Positions 14,501 through 20,927 of a DNA stretch of 25,000 bases are shown in pieces. Position 1 is the first letter of the stretch. Each line of letters starts with the position of its first letter. The DNA comes from Prorocentrum cordatum (lineage: Eukaryota > Sar > Dinophyceae > Prorocentrales > Prorocentraceae), in the NCBI GenBank assembly GCA_963575745.1, contig CAUYUJ010001313.1, positions 27,501 through 52,500 on the forward strand, given 5' to 3'. The notes under the pieces were generated by a model, which saw only the letters and a program-made list of their open reading frames with translations, ran no database searches and was not told the DNA's origin. Position numbers and translations under genes: made by a program.

Positions 14501-17149
14501 GCCATCGTTGAAGTCACTGCCGCGGTATCGCGAGCCTCGTCTGTCACGCCACGGTCGACCAGCCCGTCCCCGCGAGACGGCCCCACAAGCGGCGCGGCCT
14601 CTGGCAACCCGCCGACTCACGAAGCCGCCGCAGCTCAGGCCACCGACGCCGAGGCAAGTGAAGCACGTGAGCGCACCCTCGACGGCGACGGCGTGCACGG
14701 AGCGCCCGACGACGAAGCGGATGCAAGCAACGCCCGTGGTTCCTCTTCCGACATGGACACCCAACCACCACGACGGCGAGCACGCCACGCATCACCCGCC
14801 AGGCCCCAGGCGCCTTCAGGCCCTGGTACGCCCCACCCAGCCCTCTGGCCACCGACGCGCAACTTACGCAGCACCATCCAGCGCGACCCAGCGGTCCCCG
14901 TGCCGCCGACGAGCATCCTCACCTCCCTGTACCAGAACGGCTTTGCGCTTGGTAACAGTGGCGTGACCACGGAGGACATCGAAGACGCCCTGCGACTCTA
15001 CGACCATCCTCGATTCACCCATGACCCAACGCTCCAAGCGTTGGCGCCGTGGACTGACATCATGCAGAGGCCCCCGAACCGACTCATTTGGGTGCTGGAA
15101 GACTCGGGCGGGAACTCAGGCGAGACGATCTTCCCCTACCTCACGTGGGACCTCCGTGCTCCTACCACTGACACGCCCACGGTCTTCTGGCACGGGACCC
15201 GCGGCGACCTTGCGGCCCGTCTCGCTTTCAACGGAGGTCACCTCCTGCCGGGCCCCCGCCGTGAAGCGAAGGGCCGAACCGCCACAAATGTCGACCGCAC
15301 GTACGTGGGTGTGCACCCGTCGCTGGCCGCGTGGTACGCGGTGCCGCCTCACCCGCCCCGCAGCCTCGAAGACGACACCCTCGCCTGGGGACCCATCGCG
15401 CTCTGGATGTGCGAGGCTACCAAACCGCCGCGCGGTGAGAACTGGCACAACTTCGTGAACGGGGAGGCTCACGGAGCGCGCCTCATCTACCCACGGGTCC
15501 TGGGCCTCCTCATCCGCATGGACTGGTGTGCCCCCACCGAAGCTGCCTCCAGGTGCCGTGCCCTCCCGCACACCTGTGGCATGGGCGACTGCACGCACGC
15601 CCTCCACATTGCCGGCTTCGATCACCCAGACCTCCGCGAGGCGGCTGAAGCCCGCGACCAGGAGGCAAAGATCTGGCGCCGGCTGGACACCGCGGCAGCG
15701 TGGCCACCGCCACAGGCACTATACTCGCCAGAGGCAGCGCGAGCATGGGCTACACAGCACTACGACACCGAAGCAGCCACCAGGGCCGACCCCAACCAGC
15801 CCCGTCCGCGTGCCTCGCTTCGCAAGCTCCAGCTGGACCCGCAGCCACTGATCGACCTGGTGTACACTGCCACGGCGCAGGCTGCACCCGAGCGGTGGCA
15901 GTCTGACGCACGAGCGCCGCGCCCCAGCGGCTCCAGCCCTGGGGCCGCGTCTGGCCCATCGCACACCTCTCAGCCAGGTGCCGTCTCGGGACACAGTCCA
16001 GACCGCTCACCGACGGCGTCGGGAGCCGACGACCGCCGTACTCCGTCCCTTATCAGCGCGGCCGCCGCCCTCGCCCGAGGCCATGCTCGCTCACGGCGCT
16101 CCGCCTCACGTTCGTCACGGCAGAGCGGCGGCAACTCCGCTTCTGACAGCAGCGACATCGATACGTGGGAGCACATCGAGACGGAAGAGGAGCCGACCGC
16201 CTACCACGTCCTCGCCTTCCACGTCCGCGATGTGCGGTCCCGTGTGAACGCCCCTGGCGTCGAGGTCTGGCTCGACCCAGGCGAGCATCACGATGGCGCC
16301 TACCTACCGTGGGGGGCGACCGTTGTGGGCCACCGCGTTACTGACCCTGCGGTTGCGGGTCGCGATGGCTGGGTCATCCTTCACCACGACCACGGCGACA
16401 CCACCACCAGGCTCTGGGCACCGACCCAAGTCCACGTCAAGGCGGACGACACTTGGCGCACGGTCATGATCGCAGCGGACCTGGGGCCCCAGTGGATCCA
16501 GCGCCATGCTGACGACGCTCGCCTCCCCGCGGAGGCGGTCCGCACTACAGGCCAGTCCTGGTTCGCCGACGTCTGGCCTTTGTGGGATCGACCCCGACCC
16601 CACCCAGACGACGCAGTCACCGACGAGCAAGCGTTCCCGCCCCTACCAGGACGCTGGATTTGCCTACAGTGCCGATTCCAATGCTGCCAGTATTGTGCTG
16701 CCCGCCGCAACACGCAGCTCGGCACCTCGGGCCAACCGACGTGCCCGGACTGCTCCCTCAGCGGACTGCGTGCACCTATGGACTGGTCCACGGACTACTC
16801 TTGCAACAGCTGGACGTGCGTGTACAGCACCGACGACAGGGCCGCCGACACATGCTGCCTCTCCAGCAGATGCCCGCATCCGCCTCGTCCGCACAGCCTG
16901 TTCGACGTCCGTGCCACAGGGATGCCTCCGCACATCCTCGCCCGCCAATACGGCAACGCGCCAGCCCAGCACGACCTCATGGAGCCCCCCCCGAGCGCCT
17001 TCAGGCCCCGGGGGGGAGCCTCCGCAACCAGGCCAAGCAGGATACCAGGGCCAATGGTATCTACCACCGAGGCCGCGTCGCGCCCCCAAGCAGGGATTGC
17101 CCGACGGCACGAGGCGGCCACCAGGGTTCACAGGGACGGGGATGCCTGA
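11576..17149 (+). CDS. ORF2 of giant element: composite membrane/ART-like/Cys-cluster protein
   Basis: The frame encodes about 1857 residues from its first ATG. In order: a low-complexity N-terminus; a hydrophobic segment at about 323-357; a compact helical region at about 375-555; acidic Ser/Asp linkers; hydrophobic segments at about 765-785 (CLICLFVVTYAILVAM) and 872-894; an Ala-rich stretch; a folded region at about 1130-1320; a beta-rich region at about 1540-1680; and a cysteine cluster from 1696 (CLQC, CC, CPDC). The region at about 1200-1310 has FWHGT (His1206) and, 37 residues on, TYVGVHPSLAAWYA. This is the spacing and wording of the first two catalytic strands of PARP-like ADP-ribosyltransferases. 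A clear third (Glu) motif is not evident. Overall function is unknown. The N-terminal 170 residues may contain a phase change, because another frame reads better at 11950-12070. Translation of ORF3 may be coupled to its stop codon. Confidence 0.6.
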   Translation: MYMSIQGCMRTCAATQLSAHRSRRPPGLAIMRRLACGLALPSLAGAHPSSGGAPQHGGEAFLRHAERRTFFYLYDDSIYKYDHSAILDPIVNSTAAAGPCGTGLLGAPASAWPEQHQGPCPTRCPPGTSTATTMPTPSTSTSPTSTPSSTTTHASQSTADFAAAELTPASSGHASHRMQVQLRGLPSLNTTPAVDRRTAYPRWHPVFSLSSTVVQHILDRAAGKAQARSGGFSPAAVPWLPPPPHEATHAAHDHLRELPPTTTPAAVRRTVYPPECRTPTACRPDSFDITDSGGRATLETTPLSQPAPQTAPPWPPQTTGASLRAIWLLVPYLCITVEPNTLCGLLIMAVLSTHAHGLTTSNTESPASPLCARGEPDEDPAFWHLMNIRARLIPCAAAWAPGEDHQDVYWAWLEDCVPHVLATLHLPQYDHLFQEDSAEKNDALRHRTAVDMCEDIWHRAGPDRQRTNRNLTRIQGSHEYPTRYLGLLLEYQCARAQLVGPEAFAAPLPPYLSRAHALLPRGLPPPDQDALAYLVDAIPHHPPDLQPLVEAELAAAPMEPLNLPPPAGPPQNATCDQPAADAEPLLLQHAAASDISNISLDSFHVSDDSQNDSIHDAETQDPDGTPPPSDAAQRDRDSDPHTGRSRSRSSAPNNSAQADPSAQLSDAEGATAADEPGHATAPPAPTSPRSGGFSPAAALAGPGRLQTSGGRTPSRTLVRRANSTDSNSSPVDHWQAGLDNDPIEDADPDASGSHEAPHSAAASRRCGCLICLFVVTYAILVAMPYQDQIDGYLPTPSRDPSYRQRRRREAAATGPPVSTTPRRTIAYDAAAALWGLLRWTSAKLRDTVSGGASAVGSGLWGALKWASGKLGAIATGGVVCGLLLVGAKLLAQGAVGHVGARICARVLDSPTAQWCLRCCQPIRSPRDEAPHTLPRTHPDDPESQYVHPLRHPLLQEHYAAAVAAAVADVTTATTAAIVEVTAAVSRASSVTPRSTSPSPRDGPTSGAASGNPPTHEAAAAQATDAEASEARERTLDGDGVHGAPDDEADASNARGSSSDMDTQPPRRRARHASPARPQAPSGPGTPHPALWPPTRNLRSTIQRDPAVPVPPTSILTSLYQNGFALGNSGVTTEDIEDALRLYDHPRFTHDPTLQALAPWTDIMQRPPNRLIWVLEDSGGNSGETIFPYLTWDLRAPTTDTPTVFWHGTRGDLAARLAFNGGHLLPGPRREAKGRTATNVDRTYVGVHPSLAAWYAVPPHPPRSLEDDTLAWGPIALWMCEATKPPRGENWHNFVNGEAHGARLIYPRVLGLLIRMDWCAPTEAASRCRALPHTCGMGDCTHALHIAGFDHPDLREAAEARDQEAKIWRRLDTAAAWPPPQALYSPEAARAWATQHYDTEAATRADPNQPRPRASLRKLQLDPQPLIDLVYTATAQAAPERWQSDARAPRPSGSSPGAASGPSHTSQPGAVSGHSPDRSPTASGADDRRTPSLISAAAALARGHARSRRSASRSSRQSGGNSASDSSDIDTWEHIETEEEPTAYHVLAFHVRDVRSRVNAPGVEVWLDPGEHHDGAYLPWGATVVGHRVTDPAVAGRDGWVILHHDHGDTTTRLWAPTQVHVKADDTWRTVMIAADLGPQWIQRHADDARLPAEAVRTTGQSWFADVWPLWDRPRPHPDDAVTDEQAFPPLPGRWICLQCRFQCCQYCAARRNTQLGTSGQPTCPDCSLSGLRAPMDWSTDYSCNSWTCVYSTDDRAADTCCLSSRCPHPPRPHSLFDVRATGMPPHILARQYGNAPAQHDLMEPPPSAFRPRGGASATRPSRIPGPMVSTTEAASRPQAGIARRHEAATRVHRDGDA
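11711..11735 (+). repeat. Bulged-C hairpin 3
   Basis: Lower stem GCACACC/GGTGCGC (6 of 7 pairs, one A-C mismatch), bulged C at 11718, upper stem GTC/GGC with a wobble, loop TTCA at 11722-11725. It falls in a different codon phase of ORF2 from hairpins 4 and 5. Confidence 0.6.
12241..12298 (+). repeat. Bulged-C hairpin 4 with extended outer stem
   Basis: Core stem GCAG/CTGC, T-G wobble, GG/CC, bulged C at 12265, upper stem GGC/GCC, loop TTCA at 12269-12272. The structure continues outward with CAC/GTG, CCAGG/CCTGG-like pairing and finally TGGCA/TGCCA at the ends. This makes it the longest foldback of the set (58 bases). Confidence 0.8.
13632..13677 (+). repeat. Bulged-C hairpin 5
   Basis: The core is identical to hairpin 4 (GCAG/CTGC, wobble, GG/CC, bulged C at 13648, GGC/GCC, TTCA), but the outer stem is unrelated: CCAGCC pairs with GGCTGG across an internal loop. 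It reads Arg-Ser-Gly-Gly-Phe-Ser-Pro in ORF2. Confidence 0.8.
13678..13702 (+). repeat. Bulged-C hairpin 6, abutting hairpin 5
   Basis: Lower stem ACCTGGG/CTCAGGT (7 pairs, one G-T wobble), bulged C at 13685, upper stem GTC/GAC, loop TTCA at 13689-13692. It begins at the base after hairpin 5 ends. Its upper stem differs at two paired positions from the common GGC/GCC, with pairing kept. Confidence 0.75.
14806..14826 (+). repeat. Bulged-C hairpin 7
   Basis: Lower stem CCAGG/CCTGG (perfect), bulged C at 14811, upper stem inverted to GCC/GGC, loop TTCA at 14815-14818. Confidence 0.75.
15918..15949 (+). repeat. Bulged-C hairpin 8 (TCCA loop)
   Basis: Lower stem CCCCAG/CTGGGG, extended by CGCG/CGCG across one bulged C (15945), bulged C at 15928, upper stem GGC/GCC, loop TCCA at 15932-15935. 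Confidence 0.7.
16986..17016 (+). repeat. Bulged-C hairpin 9
   Basis: Lower stem of seven C-G pairs, then G-C, an A-C mismatch and G-C; bulged C at 16996; upper stem GCC/GGC; loop TTCA at 17000-17003. It lies about 125 bases before the ORF2/ORF3 overlap. Confidence 0.65.
17142..17149 (+). promoter_or_regulatory. Overlapping start and stop, ATGCCTGA
   Basis: The ORF3 ATG (17142-17144) lies three codons ahead of, and overlaps through the same 8 bases with, the ORF2 stop TGA (17147-17149). Overlapping stop/start pairs are known to couple ORF1 and ORF2 translation in some insect LINEs such as SART1. Coupling here is inferred from layout. Confidence 0.5.
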
Positions 17150-20100
17150 AGACCCGTCTCCCGACCAACCGCTGTGGAAGGAAGGCTACGTGCTCTTCGG
17201 CCCGCACCAGGCCCTCAAGGAGGATTTCATCTTCAACAAAGCGGTGCGCCGACCTTACTCCCTAGCCATCACCAACATGTATAGGGATCGTGTCACAGTC
17301 AGGACCGTCTGCGAGTCTATCGCCGAGCGCATCCACACTACCCGCACGCGCTGGCGGGATGTGGTACTGTACTGGGATGCCGAGGGCGGCCCTGGGCCTC
17401 AAGCTCTCGACTACGACATGCGCCTCTGTGACGCCATGGTGAGTCGTGCCACGACCGAAGCCGAGTTGAACCACGACCGCAACAACCGTGGTAGCTTCTG
17501 TCTCTATGGACCAGCGCACCAGCGGGCTGTGAACATCACGGTGCTCCCCGAGCCGCAGAACATTGACTTCGCGGAGCATGTGCGGCGCTACTCACCTGAC
17601 GGGGAGACTTACCCAGACCATGCCTTCGAGCACGTCTACCAGGGCTGGCGGCGGCCCGACGTGCCGCCCATCCTCCCCGACACCCGCCCGCTCTCGAGAG
17701 CCGACCAGCAGCGCTACCAGCAGCACCAGCAGCGCACCCAGCAGCGCGACCAACGCGACGCAGGTCAGCCGAGCACGCCACGCAACCGCTCTCCCGCGCG
17801 CGTCCCGACAGGCGACAGAGCGGTGTACGGCGGGGGCGCCGCCTACCACCGTGGCCCCATTGGTGCCAGGCCCGCGGCGGCAGGGGCAGCCGCCTCCAGC
17901 TACGGCCACGTCCCCCACGCCAGGGTGCACCCAGCGGTCGTCGGCTACCCGCGCGCACTCGCGCAGGCTCCCCCACGGGCCACCTCGCCCGCGCCAGGGT
18001 CCACGCGTGCCTGGGGCCACTACCCAGGCCGCCACGACAGCACCGCCAGCAACCAGTCCGCAGCGGCACCCCCTGCGGCTTCAGCCCAGGGGGCTGCACC
18101 AAGCCGCGGCAGGACAGGGCGCCCCGAAGGATGGCGCGAGGCGAACGTGCGCGCCTGGCAACCGCGCCAACACACGCCCCCGCCAAACGTGGCCGCAGCG
18201 CAGCGCCCTGCCCAGGCAAAGCCCGCCCCCCCTGAGCGCGTGCGGCAGCCGCTCGTCCCGCTCGTCCTCACGCACACCCAGGCACACCACAGCGCCTCCC
18301 CGCGGCACAGCGAGGGTAGTGCCCACCGCGTCAGCCCCCGGCCTGACGCCGCCGACCCTGACCAGGCTGCAGCCTCGGCGGCGGGCGGCACAGGCGGCTC
18401 CCGCCCGCCCAGCCCAGCACCCAGCGCAGCGCCGATCCGCTCCCCGAGCAGGGCGGACTCTGCGCGCGCCAACGCCCAGGCGGCCTCGCCACGTGACCGC
18501 CACACGGGCGGGCGCGTCCCGCGCAGCCGGCCCAGCAGCCGCCACCGCTCGCGCAAGCCCCCTGGGAGTTCCACGAGCTCGCCGCCCCGCGAGACTCAGG
18601 CTGACGCCCAAGCCCCCGAGGTGGTGCCACGTTTCGGTGCCGGCGCCAAAGACCCTAACGAGGTCGACCTCGAGCCGACGCCGTCCACGGACCAGGAGCT
18701 GCCACCGCCCACCCGCGTCGTCGCCCCCGACGAGGCGCCGACCTTCGACCCCTTCAAGCACAAGTACTCCGTCAAGGACCTCGCGGCGGGCTTCGGCGGC
18801 GGCTCACCGCTGTCTCCTCAGAGCCACGGCGGCGCCCCCGCCACCTCTGCCGCTGCCGCGGCAGCGGCGGCCCCGCGTGGAGTCAGCCCTGTCCGCAACG
18901 CGAGCCTCACGGCAGCGGGCATGGACGAGGCTCAGCGCCAGGCCACCGACCGCGCCGCTCGCCACGCCCAGCTAGTGGCTGACGCGCTGGCAGGGCGTGC
19001 GCCGCCGCAGCCACAGGGCCCACCGCCCGAGGCGAGCGCGGAGGGCGCACACGAACAAGCTGTTCCAGCTGATGCTGCTCATCACGGCACTGACGGGGCG
19101 GGCGCGCCGCCGCAGGACGGACCAGCGGTGTCGCGTGCGCAGTATTCGCGCGCGCGCTGCGCCGCTGCCGCGCCGCGCTGCCGCCGCTGGTTTGCTTTTG
19201 CTCTTGCGCTCGGCAGGATGGATCGAGGAGTCGCCTCCCTCTCCCCCTGCTGCCGTCTCACCTTTCCTCCCTCCGCCCCCCACGGTACAGGAGTGAGGAG
19301 GTTTTTTCGAGGCAGTTTTGCCGATGTTTATGAACCCCCCCCGGCGCAGCGTCGACCATGCCTTGCCTACACTTTTGGCCCGACGGCGGCTTCAGCCCCG
19401 TCCAAGCCAATCTGCTGCGACGCCATGAGCTCCCACTGTGGCCAGGCCTCCTACCTGGGTGACGGCCAGGCCGCCCTCCACCGTGCGGGGCGTGCTAACC
19501 CCAGCTCCACCGACGGAGATGGGCCAGGTCGCTCCATCCACCTCGTCAGCCTCAACATCACGAGTCTTCCAGCGAACTGGCCAACCATTACCGCCCTAGG
19601 TGTCGACCACAACGCCGCAGTCATAGCGCTGCAGGAGACCCGTCATGCCAAGCCTACCAGGCAAGCCATCGCCACCAACGCCGCCAATCCACACCACGGA
19701 GGATACCAGGCCAGTCTGGGACCTGACCTGGACCTGGCGCGTGCCCAGCGCAAAGCTGCTCACGGTGGCACGGACCACACGGTCGAGGGCAACACCGGCG
19801 CCTCGGGCGGGGTTGCCATCCTCTCTAAGGACGCCATCGTCGACTCCACCCTCGACGACATTGCGACCTGTATCGCCACCCTAAAAGCCAAGAAACGATG
19901 GCACGAGGTCTTCCTCCCGCTCTGCACCCAGCACCGCCGCAGGCGGCGACGAAACAACTACGGTCCCGCTGGGATCTACATTGCGAGCCTCTACGGGGTC
20001 GCTGGAGGGGACAGCACCGATATATTTCGGCTTGCTGATTGCGCCGCCGCGAGGGTCGGCTCAGCCCCGTATTTCATTTGTATGGACGCCAACACGAACA

Positions 20101-20927
20101 TCGACGACAATCCACACCTGCTGCACATGATGCAGCACGGATGGTCCAACGTCGCTGAAGGCACACCAGACCACACCATGCACACATATGGCAATATCCC
20201 TGACTGGGACCGCGTCACCAAGTGCCCCCGCACCTCGCGCATCGACTATGTCATCGCCAATCAAGCGGCGCGATCTCTTGTCACCGACTTCTGCTATCTG
20301 CGTGACTTGCCAGCGAAGTCCCATGTTGGCCTGCAGGTCACACTCGACCTAAGCCGCCTCGATCACACGGCCCCACGCCTTTTGGCCCCCACGCCATACC
20401 CTCCAAACGACGGAGCTCATGAGGACCACGAACTCCAGGCACTAGGGACCCACATCGCCGGACGATACCACGACCGCATGGAGCAGGCTGACGCACGCGA
20501 CGATGTGGAACGCATGTTCGCCCTGGCAAACGAGGCCAGCCATGAGTACCATCTCACCCGGCTGCGGGACCTGCCGCCCCCACCGCCAGACCACCCAAAA
20601 AAGAAGGCCCCTACCATGCACGGGCTCACACCCACGTTCGAGGAGCGACCCGCTGTCCCCCGCGCCTTTCCCACCTACGGAGCTTCCACGATTCACATGA
20701 ACCGCCTTCGCAAGCTCCATCGGCAACTTTGCGAGCTTCGCTTCATCGGACTGCACCATCATATAGACTGCCGTGCTATCCCGCCGCACCTGGCGCAACG
20801 CATCGACTGCACGTGGGCCGCGGCCCGCCTTCTCTGCCACAAGCTGCGCCCCACGGCCCTCCTGGCTTTCCTGACGCCTGGACCCCCGACGTGCCAGCGC
20901 CACGCGGAGAGCAGCTCGATCGTCTGA
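17142..20927 (+). CDS. ORF3 of giant element: novel N-domain, disordered linker, APE-type endonuclease
   Basis: The predicted protein has 1261 residues from the ATG that overlaps the ORF2 stop. The frame is open further upstream (to 16506), but that part is Ser/Pro/Arg-rich and looks like the shadow of ORF2. Residues 1-190 form a balanced, unrecognised domain (PLWKEGYVLFGPHQALKEDF). Residues about 190-780 are Pro/Ala/Arg/Gln-rich and probably disordered. An endonuclease/exonuclease/phosphatase domain spans about 800-1075: an Asn in SLNITSL, the catalytic Glu832 in LQETR, MDANTN, RIDYVI and the final SHVGL box (the SDH-type motif). APE-type LINE endonucleases nick target DNA to prime reverse transcription. 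The last 20 or so residues look out of phase, and the natural continuation is in the ORF4 frame. Around 19180-19420 composition changes and another frame is open, so a boundary or short intron there is possible. Confidence 0.75.
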   Translation: MPEDPSPDQPLWKEGYVLFGPHQALKEDFIFNKAVRRPYSLAITNMYRDRVTVRTVCESIAERIHTTRTRWRDVVLYWDAEGGPGPQALDYDMRLCDAMVSRATTEAELNHDRNNRGSFCLYGPAHQRAVNITVLPEPQNIDFAEHVRRYSPDGETYPDHAFEHVYQGWRRPDVPPILPDTRPLSRADQQRYQQHQQRTQQRDQRDAGQPSTPRNRSPARVPTGDRAVYGGGAAYHRGPIGARPAAAGAAASSYGHVPHARVHPAVVGYPRALAQAPPRATSPAPGSTRAWGHYPGRHDSTASNQSAAAPPAASAQGAAPSRGRTGRPEGWREANVRAWQPRQHTPPPNVAAAQRPAQAKPAPPERVRQPLVPLVLTHTQAHHSASPRHSEGSAHRVSPRPDAADPDQAAASAAGGTGGSRPPSPAPSAAPIRSPSRADSARANAQAASPRDRHTGGRVPRSRPSSRHRSRKPPGSSTSSPPRETQADAQAPEVVPRFGAGAKDPNEVDLEPTPSTDQELPPPTRVVAPDEAPTFDPFKHKYSVKDLAAGFGGGSPLSPQSHGGAPATSAAAAAAAAPRGVSPVRNASLTAAGMDEAQRQATDRAARHAQLVADALAGRAPPQPQGPPPEASAEGAHEQAVPADAAHHGTDGAGAPPQDGPAVSRAQYSRARCAAAAPRCRRWFAFALALGRMDRGVASLSPCCRLTFPPSAPHGTGVRRFFRGSFADVYEPPPAQRRPCLAYTFGPTAASAPSKPICCDAMSSHCGQASYLGDGQAALHRAGRANPSSTDGDGPGRSIHLVSLNITSLPANWPTITALGVDHNAAVIALQETRHAKPTRQAIATNAANPHHGGYQASLGPDLDLARAQRKAAHGGTDHTVEGNTGASGGVAILSKDAIVDSTLDDIATCIATLKAKKRWHEVFLPLCTQHRRRRRRNNYGPAGIYIASLYGVAGGDSTDIFRLADCAAARVGSAPYFICMDANTNIDDNPHLLHMMQHGWSNVAEGTPDHTMHTYGNIPDWDRVTKCPRTSRIDYVIANQAARSLVTDFCYLRDLPAKSHVGLQVTLDLSRLDHTAPRLLAPTPYPPNDGAHEDHELQALGTHIAGRYHDRMEQADARDDVERMFALANEASHEYHLTRLRDLPPPPPDHPKKKAPTMHGLTPTFEERPAVPRAFPTYGASTIHMNRLRKLHRQLCELRFIGLHHHIDCRAIPPHLAQRIDCTWAAARLLCHKLRPTALLAFLTPGPPTCQRHAESSSIV
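18060..18097 (+). repeat. Bulged-C hairpin 10
   Basis: Lower stem CCCCCTG/CAGGGGG (7 perfect pairs), bulged C at 18076, upper stem GGC/GCC, loop TTCA at 18080-18083, outer GCAG/CTGC. The TG/CA pairs beside the bulge replace GG/CC of hairpins 2, 4 and 5, a compensated change. It reads Ala-Ala-Ser-Ala in ORF3. Confidence 0.8.
19375..19410 (+). repeat. Bulged-C hairpin 11
   Basis: Lower stem GACGG/CCGTC, bulged C at 19387, upper stem GGC/GCC, loop TTCA at 19391-19394, then an outer stem TTGGC/GCCAA across a small internal loop. It lies about 140 bases before the endonuclease domain. Confidence 0.8.

Noticed and set aside
15026-15044. Hairpin CCAACGC/GCGTTGG with loop TCCAA
   Set aside because: It is a good stem but has no bulged C and a five-base loop, so it does not fit the family.
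15640-15665. GGC-TGAA-GCC, a possible antisense member of the hairpin family
   Set aside because: The flanking bases do not make the lower stem beyond one or two pairs, so it is likely chance.
16506-17141. Upstream extension of the ORF3 frame
   Set aside because: It is open but Ser/Pro/Arg/Thr-rich, and the ORF2 frame over the same bases has the cysteine cluster and balanced text, so this part is a shadow.
20050-20075. GGC-TCA-GCC in the large interval between hairpins 11 and 12
   Set aside because: It has a three-base loop and the lower stem does not pair well. It might be a decayed member but is not counted.
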